Source of the DNA: Actinophytocola xanthii
Lineage (GTDB): Bacteria; Actinomycetota; Actinomycetes; Mycobacteriales; Pseudonocardiaceae
Direction: 5' to 3'
Length of the DNA stretch: 51,159 bases
Assembly (NCBI RefSeq): GCF_001921205.1
Contig: NZ_MSIE01000028.1
Coordinates: 1-51,159 of the forward strand
The position numbers were made by a program, and so were the translations under genes. Shown here in pieces: positions 42,919-51,159 of the stretch (position 1 is its first letter; every line of letters starts with the position of its first letter). The notes beneath the pieces were generated by a model. That model was given only the letters and a program-made list of their open reading frames with translations. It searched no databases and was not told the origin of the DNA.

Positions 42919-44685
42919 CTAGAGACCCAGATCGCCTTCGAAGTTGCCGTCCTGCAGCCGGTTCTTGATCGTGCTCAGGAAGCGTCCGGCGTCCGCGCCG
43001 TCGATCAGCCGGTGGTCGTAGGTCAGCGCGAGGTAGGCCATCGACCGGATGGCGATCGTGTCGTTGCCGTCGGCGTCGGTGAGCACGACCGGGCGCTTCA
43101 CGACGAGCCCGACGCCGAGAATCCCCACCTGCGGCTGCGGGATGATCGGCGTGTCGAACAGGGCACCCTGGCTGCCCAGGTTCGTCAGCGTGAACGTGGC
43201 GCCGAACAGCTCGTCCGGGGTGACCTTGTTCGCCCTGGTGCGCTCCGCCAGGTCGGCGATCCGGTGCGCGAGCCCGGCGACGCTGAGGTCGCCGGCGTTG
43301 TGGATCGCCGGGGACAGCAGGCCGCGCTCGGTGTCCACCGCGATGCCGAGGTGCTCGGCACCGTGGTAGGTCACCTCCTTGGTCTCGTCGTTGATCGACG
43401 CGTTCAGCTTCGGGTGCGCCTTGAGCGCCTCCACGGTGGCCTTGGCGAAGAACGGGAGGAACGTCAGCTTCACGCCCTCGCGCTGTTCGAACGCCGACTT
43501 GGCCCGGGACCGGAGCTTCGCGATCCTGGTCACGTCGACCTCGACGACCTGGGTGAGCTGCGCGGAGGTCTGCAGCGACTCGACCATCCGGCGCGACACC
43601 GTCTGGCGCAGCCGGCTCATCTTCTCGGTCTTGCCGCGCAGGTCCGCCTGCGGCGCCGGGGCGGCCGAGGCCTTGGCAGGCGCGGACGAGGCAGCGGGTG
43701 CGGGCTGGCGTGCGGCCTCGGCCGCGGCGAGCACGTCCTGCTTGCGGATCCGCCCGCCGACACCGGAGCCCTTGACGGTGCTCAGATCGACGTCGTGCTC
43801 CGCGGCGAGCTTGCGCACCAGCGGTGTCACGTACGGGGCGTCGCCCGACCGGCCGTTGCTCGACGCCGAACCGGCCGCCGCAGGCTGGGCCGCCTCCCGC
43901 CGCGGCTCGGGCTTGGGCTCGGGCTTCGGTTCCGGCTTGGCCTCGTGCTTGGGGGCGCGCTCGGGCTCGGGTTCCGGCTCCGGCTCCGGCTCGGGTTCCG
44001 GCTTGGGCTCGGGCTCCTCCTGCCGCGGCTCGGCGGGAGCGGCGTCGCCGGAGCCGACGACCGCGAGCTGGCCGCCGACCTGCACGGTCTCGTCCTCGTT
44101 CGCGGTGATCTCCAGCACGGTGCCGGCCACCGGTGACGGGATCTCGGTGTCGACCTTGTCGGTGGACACCTCCAGCAGCGGCTCGTCCACCTCGACGGTG
44201 TCGCCGACCTGCTTGAGCCACCGGGTGACCGTGCCCTCGGTGACACTCTCGCCGAGCGCGGGCATCGTCACCGGGGTGCCGTCCCCGCCGCCACCGCTGC
44301 CGGAGGACTGCTCCTCGCGGGCCGGTTCGGGCCGGGACTCCTGCTCGGGTTCCGGCTCGGGCTGGGGCTCTGGCTCGGGCTCGGGCTCTGGCTCGGAGTC
44401 CTGGTCCTCGCCCGAGTCACCGCCGCCCTGGTCGCCCGAGTCGGCCGCGCCGTCGCCGATCACCGCGAGCTCCGCGCCGACCTCGATCGTGTCGTCCTCC
44501 TGGGCGACGATCTTCTGCAGCACGCCCGCGGCCGGCGAGGGGATCTCGGTGTCGACCTTGTCCGTCGACACCTCCAGCAACGGCTCGTCCACCTCGACGG
44601 TGTCGCCGACCTGCTTGAGCCACCGGGTGACCGTGCCCTCGGTGACACTCTCGCCGAGCGCCGGCATCTGGACGGAGAACGCCAT
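42919..44685 (-). CDS. sucB: 2-oxoacid dehydrogenase E2 (dihydrolipoamide acyltransferase)
   Basis: A 588-residue E2 with two nearly identical N-terminal lipoyl domains (lipoyl-lysines K43 and K177, both in TDKVDTEIP), joined by long Glu/Pro/Gln-rich linkers; a peripheral subunit-binding domain ([17 protein letters not shown], near 287-320); and a C-terminal catalytic domain ending in [13 protein letters not shown] (His558, Asp562). It takes acyl groups from E1 to CoA. In actinobacteria this E2 commonly serves pyruvate dehydrogenase with AceE, often annotated sucB. ATG 44685 has AAGGAG upstream, at 10-13 bp. It is followed on the same strand by the TIGR01777 and lipB genes. Confidence 0.96.
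   Translation of the reverse strand: MAFSVQMPALGESVTEGTVTRWLKQVGDTVEVDEPLLEVSTDKVDTEIPSPAAGVLQKIVAQEDDTIEVGAELAVIGDGAADSGDQGGGDSGEDQDSEPEPEPEPEPQPEPEPEQESRPEPAREEQSSGSGGGGDGTPVTMPALGESVTEGTVTRWLKQVGDTVEVDEPLLEVSTDKVDTEIPSPVAGTVLEITANEDETVQVGGQLAVVGSGDAAPAEPRQEEPEPKPEPEPEPEPEPEPERAPKHEAKPEPKPEPKPEPRREAAQPAAAGSASSNGRSGDAPYVTPLVRKLAAEHDVDLSTVKGSGVGGRIRKQDVLAAAEAARQPAPAASSAPAKASAAPAPQADLRGKTEKMSRLRQTVSRRMVESLQTSAQLTQVVEVDVTRIAKLRSRAKSAFEQREGVKLTFLPFFAKATVEALKAHPKLNASINDETKEVTYHGAEHLGIAVDTERGLLSPAIHNAGDLSVAGLAHRIADLAERTRANKVTPDELFGATFTLTNLGSQGALFDTPIIPQPQVGILGVGLVVKRPVVLTDADGNDTIAIRSMAYLALTYDHRLIDGADAGRFLSTIKNRLQDGNFEGDLGL
44179..44259 (-). repeat. 81-bp direct repeat, copy 1 (second lipoyl domain)
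   Basis: Identical over 81 bp to 44581-44661, starting CGGCTCGTCC and ending GCCGAGCGC. It encodes the same part of lipoyl domain 2 in sucB. The offset of 402 bp is 134 codons, so recombination between copies would keep the reading frame. Confidence 0.9.
44581..44661 (-). repeat. 81-bp direct repeat, copy 2 (first lipoyl domain)
   Basis: Second perfect copy, within lipoyl domain 1 of sucB. DNA-level identity, beyond what the protein needs, points to recent duplication or gene conversion. Confidence 0.9.
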
Positions 44686-44715
44686 GGTTTCGCTGACTCC
44701 TTGTTACTCGCGGCT

Positions 44716-46086
44716 TCAGCCGTGCACGTGCAGTGGCTTGCCGGCCAGGGCGAGGAAGGCCTCGCCGAGCGCCTCGGTCTGGGTGGGGTGGGCGTGGACG
44801 AGTGGGGCCACGTCCTCCGGGTAGGCCTCCCAGTTGTAGATCAACTGGGCCTCCCCGACAAGTTCGCCGACCCGCTCGCCCACCATCGTGATGCCGACGA
44901 CCGGGCCGTCAGGTGCCTTCACGAGCTTGACGCCGCCCGCGGTCTTCAGGATCTGGCTCTTCCCGTTCCCGCTCAGCGCGTAGGTGTAGGTCTCGGCGCC
45001 GCCGTAGCGTTCCTTGGCCTGGGCCTCGGTGAGCCCTACCGAGGCGACCTCCGGCTTGCAGTAGGTGACGCGCGGGATGCCCGCCTCCTCGACCGGCCGG
45101 GGCGCGAGGCCGGCGATCTCCTCGGCGACGAAGATGCCGTGCTGGAAGCCGCGGTGGGCCAGCTGCAGGCCGGGGACCAGGTCACCCACGGCGTAGACGT
45201 TGTCCAGGTTGGTGCGCAGCCGCTCGTCGGTGAGCACGAACCCGCGCTCCATCGCGACGCCGGCCTCCTCGTAGCCGTGCCCGGCGCTGTTCGGGCCCCG
45301 GCCGACGGCCACCAGCAGCGTCTCCGCCTCGATCGTCTCGCCGGACTCCAGCGAGACCGACACCGACGAGCCGTTCTGCTCCGCGCCGGTGAACCGGACC
45401 CCGGTCTTGAACGTGATGCCGCGCTTGCGGAAGGCGCGTTCCAGCTGCTTGGAGGCCCACTCGTCCTCGAGCGGCACCAGTCGGGGAAGCGCCTCGACGA
45501 TCGTGACGTCCGCGCCGAAGGAGGCCCAGACGCTGGCGAACTCGACGCCGATCACGCCGCCGCCCAGGACCACGACGCTGGAGGGGATGTAGTCCAGGTG
45601 CACGGCCTGGTCGCTGGTGATGATCCGGCCGCTGATCTCCAGGCCGGGCAGGGTGCGCGCGTAGGAACCGGTGGCGAGCACGACGTTGCGGCCGGTGTAC
45701 CGCTCGCCGTCGACCTCGACGGTGTTCGGCGCGACGAAGGTGCCCTTCCCCTCGACGACCGTGACCTTGTTGGCCTTGGCCAACCCCTGCAGTCCCTTGT
45801 AGAGCCCGCCGACGACGCCGTCCTTGTAGGAGTTGACCCCGGCGATGTCCACGCCCTCCAGCGAGGACTTCACGCCGAACTGGTCACCCTCGCGGGCCAG
45901 GTCGGCGACCTCGGCGGCGTGCAGCAGCGCCTTGGTGGGAATGCAGCCGCGGTGCAGGCAGGTGCCGCCCAGCTTGTCCTTCTCCACCAGGACCACCGAC
46001 AGGCCGAGGCCGGCCGCGCGGAACGCGCAGGCGTAGCCACCCGACCCGCCACCCAGGATCACCAGGTCAGCGGAGGTATCAGTCAC
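44716..46086 (-). CDS. lpdA: Dihydrolipoyl dehydrogenase
   Basis: A 456-residue E3. The FAD-binding N-terminus (LVILGGGSGGYACAFRA), the redox pair Cys43/Cys48 (GGTCLHRGCIP), the NAD site (VVVLGGGVIGVEFASVW) and the C-terminal HAHPTQTEALGEA (His-Glu) are all present. It reoxidises the dihydrolipoyl groups of E2. GTG 46086 follows AAGGAG; the upstream 21 codons are not conserved in style and are left out. It precedes sucB by 30 bp on the same strand, so both are likely one transcript. Confidence 0.97.
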   Translation of the reverse strand: MTDTSADLVILGGGSGGYACAFRAAGLGLSVVLVEKDKLGGTCLHRGCIPTKALLHAAEVADLAREGDQFGVKSSLEGVDIAGVNSYKDGVVGGLYKGLQGLAKANKVTVVEGKGTFVAPNTVEVDGERYTGRNVVLATGSYARTLPGLEISGRIITSDQAVHLDYIPSSVVVLGGGVIGVEFASVWASFGADVTIVEALPRLVPLEDEWASKQLERAFRKRGITFKTGVRFTGAEQNGSSVSVSLESGETIEAETLLVAVGRGPNSAGHGYEEAGVAMERGFVLTDERLRTNLDNVYAVGDLVPGLQLAHRGFQHGIFVAEEIAGLAPRPVEEAGIPRVTYCKPEVASVGLTEAQAKERYGGAETYTYALSGNGKSQILKTAGGVKLVKAPDGPVVGITMVGERVGELVGEAQLIYNWEAYPEDVAPLVHAHPTQTEALGEAFLALAGKPLHVHG

Positions 46087-46238
46087 GGGTTCTCCTTGAC
46101 GTGCGGCTCCAGACGGTCGCGGTCGTTCCGGTCTTGACACCGCCACCACACATCATCTTGTCACTACCTGCGGCAGGCTTGCGAGGTGGCCGCACGGGCA
46201 CAATGAAGGGACGACTTTCTGCGACGGAGGTAGCCGCC

Positions 46239-46571
46239 GTGGGTGTTTTCGACTCGCTGCGCAAGAAGAAGCGCAAGGCCGGCGCGGGTCAGGTGCGGGG
46301 CGCGAGCAAGCAGGACACCGCCCACCTCGACGACTGGGCCGCACAACGCCACGGCGTCGAGGCGTTCGTCGAGCCGCGGACGCACGTGACCGAGACGACC
46401 GTGCTGCTGGTCGCGCACGACGGGGAGTGGACCCGCCGCCGCGTGTCCAGCGCGGGCGCCGCGTTCGACTTCGCCAAGAAGCGCTCGATGCCGATCTACG
46501 AGGTGGAACGGGTCGGCTACCCGAAGCGGATGCGCGAGTACCAGGCCAGGCAGAAGCGCGAGCGCGGTTGA
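46239..46571 (+). CDS. Conserved small basic actinobacterial protein
   Basis: A 110-residue basic protein starting GVFDSLRKKKRKAGAGQ, with a basic N-terminus, a central TETTVLLVAHDGEWTRRRV and the end RMREYQARQKRERG. Proteins of this type are commonly annotated as oxidoreductases, but I see no cofactor or redox motif. GTG 46239 follows GGAGG (46226-46230). The start codon of the longer frame (46101) lies in the promoter area of lpd. Divergent from lpd. Confidence 0.75.
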   Translation: MGVFDSLRKKKRKAGAGQVRGASKQDTAHLDDWAAQRHGVEAFVEPRTHVTETTVLLVAHDGEWTRRRVSSAGAAFDFAKKRSMPIYEVERVGYPKRMREYQARQKRERG

Positions 46572-46635
46572 ACTCCTGGCCTCATGCCGCCGTATCAAGG
46601 GTGATTACCCCGATGCGCAACGGAGAGGGTGGGGC

Positions 46636-48720
46636 GTGACTGGAGTCACCGCCGTCGTCGACTTCGGCAGCGCCGACACGGTCGTTGTGGCCGGGCCGCC
46701 CGAGCGGCTGGTCACCGTCGAGCCCTCGGCGGTGCTGCTGACCCGCGAGGACCAGCTGGTCGCCGGGCACGCGGCGGCGCGTGCCGCGGCCGCCGACCCC
46801 ACCCGGCTGCTGTCCCGCCTCAAGCCCCGGCTCGACGAGCGCGAGGTCATGGTGGGCGACACGGTCCTGCCGGTCACCGGTCTGCTGCGCACGCTGCTCA
46901 CCCGGGTCGTGCGCGCCGTCGGAGCGCCCCCGGACGAGCTGGTGCTGACCCATCCCGCGGGGTGGCCCTCGGCCAGGGTGGCGGTGCTGACAGCCGCCGC
47001 CTCCGGGCTCGCCGGCCGGGTCGCCACGCTCGCGGCCCCGGTGGCCGCGGCGGCGGGAGCCGGTGCCGAGCCGGGCACGACGCTGCTCGTCGTGGACCTC
47101 GGCGCGGTCTTCTGCGAGGTGAGCGCGGTGCGCCGGCAGCGCTCGGGGTCCGATCAGGCCGGGTCCGGTCGGGCTGGGTTCGAGGTGCTGGCCGCGACCG
47201 AGCTCGCCGTCGGGGGCGACGACTTCGACGAGCGCGTGCGTGAGTACCTGGGACCCGAGGTCGACGCACGCGCCCGCCGGGAGCAGGCCGCCACGGGCTC
47301 GGGGGAGGGCCTGACCGGCGGCGAGCTGGACCGGGTCGTCGCCGCGGACGTCGCGCGGATCGTGGAGGCGGCGCAACGGGTGACGGCGGAGGTGCCGGTC
47401 GACCGGGTGCTGCTGGTCGGCGGGGCCAGCCGGATGCCGCTGGTCGCGCGGCGGGTCGGCGAGGCCGTGTCACGCCCGGTCGCGCTGGCGGCCGATCCCG
47501 AGCAGGCGGTCGCCCGCGGCGCACTGCGGCTGCTCACCTCCCGGGGCGAGGCCGCCGAGAGCGCCGGCGTCAGCGCGCCGGCCGAGAGCGCCCACACCAC
47601 GGCGCCCGCCGAGGAGGTCGAGGAGGTCGAGCCCGCGCCGGCCACCCCGCTGCGCCCCGTCCGACGGCGGTTGGTCGTCGCGGCCGCGTTGCTGGTGCTC
47701 GCGCTGGCGGCCGCCGCGGTCGTGGCCGTCGGGGTCGGGCCGGGACAGCTCGTCGCGGGATCACCGGGACCGGTGAGCGGCCCGCCGCCGCCGGCCGAGG
47801 ACTCCGCACTGCCGCCCGAGGTCGCCGGCCGGGAGCTCGTCGGCGTCGGCCAGCAGGCGTACGCGCCCGGTCGTCCAGGCGCTCCGGTGCGCTACGCCCA
47901 CCCCTCGGGGGCCACGCTGGAGCTGATCGTGACCGGGGTGCGGGCCGAGCGCACGGCCGAGCCGTTCGCCGTGGCACCGCTGGGGTACCGATGGGTGACG
48001 GTGTTCCTGAGCGGTACCAACGTCGCCGGCCCCGCCTGGCGTCAGGACCTGGTCGACGAGGTCGCGGCGCTGGACGAGCGGGGGCAGTGGATCCGACCGC
48101 TCCAGGGCGGGGTGAGCGCCTGTGCGCCGGAGCGGACGCCGCCGCCGGAGTCGGTCGAGCCGGGTGGCTCGTTCGACGCGTGCGTCGTGCTGCCCGTGCC
48201 GGAGGCGACACCGGTCGTGGCCGTGGTGTTCGGCAGGACCGGCGCCGGGGCGGCGCGGCCGGTCCGGTTCCCGGTCTCGGTCCCGGTCGCCTCGCCCGAG
48301 GCCGCCCCGGTCCGGCAGGTGGGCCGGCTCGGGGAGCCCGCCGTCGAGGTGACGGTCAACGGCGTTCCGGTGCTCGCGGGCTTCCACGTCGTGCTCACGC
48401 CCTCGGGCTACCTCGGCAACCGCCGCCCGGCCGCCGGCAACCGGTACGTCGTGGTCCGCGGACAGGTCCCGGCGCTGGGTACTGCCGAGCACGTGTACCT
48501 GCGGGACGACCGCGGGGTGCTGACCAGCCCGCTGACCGGCTTCGACACCATGCCGAACTGCCCCCCGTTCGCGGGCCTGGGCGACCCGAGGGCGACTGTC
48601 TACGCCTGCTTCGTCTACGAGCTGGACGCGGACGTCACGGTCTCGGGCGTCACCCTGGGCGGCCAGCTGCAGGGCGCCGGCCGGGAGATCGAGAGCTGGC
48701 CGACCTGGGTGACGCGGTAG
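46636..48720 (+). CDS. Hsp70-type ATPase fused to TM and extracellular modules
   Basis: A 694-residue protein. Residues 1-300 are an Hsp70/actin-type ATPase with phosphate-1 strand VVDFGSADTVVVAG, phosphate-2 LLVVDLGAVFCEVS and adenosine motif VLLVGGASRMPLVARRV. This is shorter than the roughly 380-residue Hsp70 domain, and there is no substrate-binding domain. A Pro/Glu-rich linker (305-340), a single transmembrane helix (about 346-366) and two extracellular beta-rich modules follow (about 395-530 and 560-690), resembling DUF4352-type domains with conserved Cys pairs. Topology (ATPase in cytosol, modules outside) is inferred. GTG 46636. It converges on pepA. Confidence 0.78.
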   Translation: MTGVTAVVDFGSADTVVVAGPPERLVTVEPSAVLLTREDQLVAGHAAARAAAADPTRLLSRLKPRLDEREVMVGDTVLPVTGLLRTLLTRVVRAVGAPPDELVLTHPAGWPSARVAVLTAAASGLAGRVATLAAPVAAAAGAGAEPGTTLLVVDLGAVFCEVSAVRRQRSGSDQAGSGRAGFEVLAATELAVGGDDFDERVREYLGPEVDARARREQAATGSGEGLTGGELDRVVAADVARIVEAAQRVTAEVPVDRVLLVGGASRMPLVARRVGEAVSRPVALAADPEQAVARGALRLLTSRGEAAESAGVSAPAESAHTTAPAEEVEEVEPAPATPLRPVRRRLVVAAALLVLALAAAAVVAVGVGPGQLVAGSPGPVSGPPPPAEDSALPPEVAGRELVGVGQQAYAPGRPGAPVRYAHPSGATLELIVTGVRAERTAEPFAVAPLGYRWVTVFLSGTNVAGPAWRQDLVDEVAALDERGQWIRPLQGGVSACAPERTPPPESVEPGGSFDACVVLPVPEATPVVAVVFGRTGAGAARPVRFPVSVPVASPEAAPVRQVGRLGEPAVEVTVNGVPVLAGFHVVLTPSGYLGNRRPAAGNRYVVVRGQVPALGTAEHVYLRDDRGVLTSPLTGFDTMPNCPPFAGLGDPRATVYACFVYELDADVTVSGVTLGGQLQGAGREIESWPTWVTR

Positions 48721-48739
48721 GAGAGTCGCCGCTGGCGCC

Positions 48740-50224
48740 TCAGCCGTTGTCGGCGATGTCGGCCAGCAGCGCGGCGAGCGTGCGGACCGGCACCCCGGTG
48801 CCGCCCTTGCCGGTGTAGCCCCAGGGGCCGGCGGTGTTGTAGGCCGGACCGGCGATGTCGATGTGTGCCCAGGCCAGCCCGTCCGGCACGAACTCCCGCA
48901 GGAAGTGGCCCGCGGCCAGCATGCCGCCCCAGCGGTGGCCGGTGACGTTCGCTAGGTCGGCGAGCTTGGAGTCGAGGTCGCGGCGCAGCTCCTCGGGCAG
49001 CGGCATCGCCCAGCCGCCCTCGCCGGTGGCCTTGGCGATCTCGGTCACCCGGTCCCGGAACTCGTCGGTGCCCATGATCCCGGCCGTGCGCTTGCCGAGC
49101 GAGACGACCTGGGCGCCGGTCAGCGTCGCGGTGTCCACCAGGTAGTCGGGCTCGTCCTCGCAGGCCCGCACGATGGCGTCGGCCAGGATCAGGCGCCCCT
49201 CGGCGTCGGTGTTGAGGACCTCGACGGTCTTTCCGCCGTACATGGTCAGCACGTCGCCGGGCCGGTAGGCCGCGCCGGAGGGCATGTTCTCCGCCATCGG
49301 CACCGTCGCCACGACCTCCAGCGGGTACTTGAGCCGCGCGGCCAGCACGACCGTCGCCACCACGGCGGCCGCCCCGGACATGTCGGAGGTCATCTCGTCC
49401 ATCCCCGCGGCCGGCTTGATCGAGATGCCGCCGGTGTCGAACGTGATCCCCTTGCCGACCAGCGCGACCTTCTTGCGTGCCTTCGGTCCCCGGTAGCGCA
49501 GGCGCACGAGCCGGGGCGGCCGGGCCGAACCCATGCCGACACCCAGCACGCCGCCGAAGCCGCCCTTGCGCAGCGCCTTCTCGTCGAGGATCTCGACCTC
49601 GAGGCCGGCGGCCCGGCCCAGTGCCGCGGCCCGCTCGGCGAAGGAGGCGGGGTACAGGTCGTTGGGCGGGGTGTTGACCAGGTCGCGGGCGGTCGTGACG
49701 GCCTCGGCGATCGCGGTGGCGGCCTTGACCGTGGCCCGGTGCTCCTTGGCGGTCCCGTCGGCCGGGCTCGCCAGGTCCAGCCTGGCCAGCGGGGCGTCAC
49801 CGGGCGTGGAGCGGTAGGCGTCGAACCGGTAGGCGCCCAGCACGGTTCCCTCGACCGCCGCCTGGAGGTCCACAGTGGACAACGTGGTGAGCGCCCTGGC
49901 GGTGCCGGCGAGCGCGCGGGCGGCGGCGCCGGAGGCGCGGCGGACCTGCTCGGGGCCGGGCTCACCGGTCCCGAGCCCGGTCGCGACGAGCACCTTCGCG
50001 CCCAGGCGCCCGAGCGTGGGGACCTTGACGACCTCGTCGGCCTTGCCGGTGGCACCCAGGCTGCCCAGCACGTCGAGGAGGTCGCCGTCGAACGCGGCGG
50101 CGACCCGCTCGCTGCCCGGCGCGAGCGCGAGGTCCTCCCCGTCGCGCACGGTCCCGATGATCACTGCATCGACGGTTGCCTGGTCAGCCGGGGTGGCGGT
50201 GAGAGACAGCTTGGGCGCGGTCAA
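48740..50224 (-). CDS. pepA: Leucyl aminopeptidase (M17)
   Basis: A 494-residue M17 aminopeptidase. The metal and catalytic region is present: [20 protein letters not shown], then the signature [12 protein letters not shown] and [14 protein letters not shown]. The C-terminus [18 protein letters not shown] is typical. It hydrolyses N-terminal residues, with two divalent metals, as a hexamer. The start is TTG 50224, supported by AGGAG 7 bp upstream; no ATG or GTG lies nearer. It converges on the Hsp70-type gene 19 bp away. Confidence 0.94.
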   Translation of the reverse strand: MTAPKLSLTATPADQATVDAVIIGTVRDGEDLALAPGSERVAAAFDGDLLDVLGSLGATGKADEVVKVPTLGRLGAKVLVATGLGTGEPGPEQVRRASGAAARALAGTARALTTLSTVDLQAAVEGTVLGAYRFDAYRSTPGDAPLARLDLASPADGTAKEHRATVKAATAIAEAVTTARDLVNTPPNDLYPASFAERAAALGRAAGLEVEILDEKALRKGGFGGVLGVGMGSARPPRLVRLRYRGPKARKKVALVGKGITFDTGGISIKPAAGMDEMTSDMSGAAAVVATVVLAARLKYPLEVVATVPMAENMPSGAAYRPGDVLTMYGGKTVEVLNTDAEGRLILADAIVRACEDEPDYLVDTATLTGAQVVSLGKRTAGIMGTDEFRDRVTEIAKATGEGGWAMPLPEELRRDLDSKLADLANVTGHRWGGMLAAGHFLREFVPDGLAWAHIDIAGPAYNTAGPWGYTGKGGTGVPVRTLAALLADIADNG

Positions 50225-50336
50225 CGCATTGCTCCTGTCGGTCGAGTTGCTGACGCATGCTAACGACCTGGTTCGGCGGCGTGCACCGCCAGGCCCACCG
50301 TCGAGTACCGGTCCGCTGGTCTGCCACGGTAGGCCC

Positions 50337-51159
50337 GTGAGCGAACCGGCGCGCAGGGTGGACCTCGTCGCCTCCGGCGTGGTGTCCACGGTCGGAGCCG
50401 GCCTGCTCACCGGGCTGGCGCCGGCGGCCGCGCTGGCCGGCCCCTGGCTGCTCGCCGCCCTCGTCCCGGCGGCCGGGATCGCCCACCTCGTCACCCTGTC
50501 CACTTCGCAACGTCCAGGGCAGGCGCCGGTCGGCCGCCTGCTCGGCATCTCCGGACGTCTGGCCGCGGGAATCGCGGTGGCCGGAACGGTCGGCCGCTAC
50601 GCCACGCCCGAGCAGCCGGTGCTCGGCACGCTGGGGGTCGTGCTGGCGGTGGCCGTGCTCGCGCTCGCCCGGCCGCGACCATCGACGGCGGCCACGCGGG
50701 TGGCGGCGGTGGTCGTGCTGGTGGGGCTCGCCCTGGTCGTGTTGTCCTGCTTCGCGATCGCCCCGGCGACGCCACCGGTGCCCATGCCCCAGGGCGGGAG
50801 CCCGCTGGGATTCCTCGCCGCCGTCGGCCTGCTGACCGTGTGCTTCCTGGGCATTCCGCCGCGGGAGCCGCGCGAACACGGCCCGCGCGGCAGGCGGCTG
50901 GGGGTACTGGCCGGGGTACTGGCCGTGGTGCTGGCCGTGTGCCTCGCGGTGGGCGCGGCCGCCCTGCGGCAGCTCGGCGCGCCCCGGCTGGCGTTGTCGC
51001 CGGCCCCGCTGCGCGACGCACTGGCCGCCGCCGACGGGGCGCCCGTCGAGCCGCTTCTGCTGGTCGTGGTGGTGGTCTCGGCGGGGTTCGTGCTGCTCGG
51101 CATCCTGGCGGTGCTGGCCGAGGCCGGCTCCGGGCTGCCCGCCCCGCGGGTGCGGGTCG
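50337..51159 (+). CDS. Multi-pass membrane protein (partial, runs off window)
   Basis: An open frame starting with GTG 50337 ([15 protein letters not shown]) reaches the window edge without a stop; at least 274 codons. It has at least seven hydrophobic segments, for instance [56 protein letters not shown] and [20 protein letters not shown]. The pattern is of an amino-acid permease-like (APC) or similar transporter, but no diagnostic motif is seen. It is divergent from pepA. The 3' end is missing. Confidence 0.7.
   Translation, partial: MSEPARRVDLVASGVVSTVGAGLLTGLAPAAALAGPWLLAALVPAAGIAHLVTLSTSQRPGQAPVGRLLGISGRLAAGIAVAGTVGRYATPEQPVLGTLGVVLAVAVLALARPRPSTAATRVAAVVVLVGLALVVLSCFAIAPATPPVPMPQGGSPLGFLAAVGLLTVCFLGIPPREPREHGPRGRRLGVLAGVLAVVLAVCLAVGAAALRQLGAPRLALSPAPLRDALAAADGAPVEPLLLVVVVVSAGFVLLGILAVLAEAGSGLPAPRVRV

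Noticed and set aside
46101-46238. 46-codon extension of the small basic protein
   Set aside because: It covers the divergent promoter region; GGAGG supports the GTG at 46239.

Overview
This 51 kb window is chromosomal DNA from a high-GC actinobacterium, most likely of the order Pseudonocardiales. That placement is inferred from the strong G/C bias at third codon positions, many GTG/TTG starts, an Lsr2 nucleoid protein, a FasR-type regulator in front of a fabD-fabH-acpP-fabF-accD operon, DUF3145 and DUF3052 proteins, a homodimeric AceE, and lipA/lipB beside sucB/lpd. I see no plasmid, phage, insertion sequence or CRISPR array. Most of the window is core genome with small accessory pockets.

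Layout. 1-5.1 kb: a gene-less repeat tract, the RNA-binding protein Tex, and a MarR regulator with its DHA2-family drug exporter. 5.1-12.8 kb: a very large HEAT-like helical protein, a secreted BNR/YCF48-like propeller, a pair of bacterial PH-domain membrane proteins, a GNAT acetyltransferase and a DinB/mycothiol-type protein. 12.8-18.8 kb: an Erm-like rRNA methyltransferase with what looks like a leader-peptide attenuator, then four plus-strand genes for redox and carboligase/decarboxylase-type chemistry (DAO-type FAD oxidoreductase, GlcD-type FAD oxidase, ThDP enzyme, DUF2236 oxygenase). 18.8-22.6 kb: Lsr2, a two-gene CrcB fluoride channel, a tail-anchored-like membrane protein, DUF3145 and a secreted or anchored hypothetical protein.

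22.6-28.9 kb is the fatty-acid synthesis operon, read on the minus strand as fasR - fabD - fabH - acpP - fabF - accD. 28.9-35.8 kb holds a 436-bp gene-less stretch, two homologous small membrane proteins, tRNA-Val(TAC), a peroxiredoxin, DUF3052, aceE, a flavoprotein, a KTSC-domain protein and a DedA protein. 35.9-46.1 kb is the lipoate and 2-oxoacid dehydrogenase region: lipA, lipB, the E2 gene (two lipoyl domains) and lpd, with an M14 carboxypeptidase, a Nudix hydrolase and a TetR regulator between them. 46.2-51.2 kb: a small conserved protein, an Hsp70-type ATPase joined to extracellular modules, leucyl aminopeptidase, and the start of a multi-pass membrane protein cut by the window edge.

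How the genes work together: AceE, the E2 (SucB) and Lpd supply acetyl-CoA; LipB and LipA make the lipoyl cofactor that E2 needs; AccD and the Fab enzymes turn acetyl-CoA into acyl-ACP under FasR. The least explained parts are the erm leader, the paired small membrane proteins, the Hsp70-extracellular fusion, the 28.9-29.3 kb gene-less stretch and several clean inverted repeats at regulator promoters.
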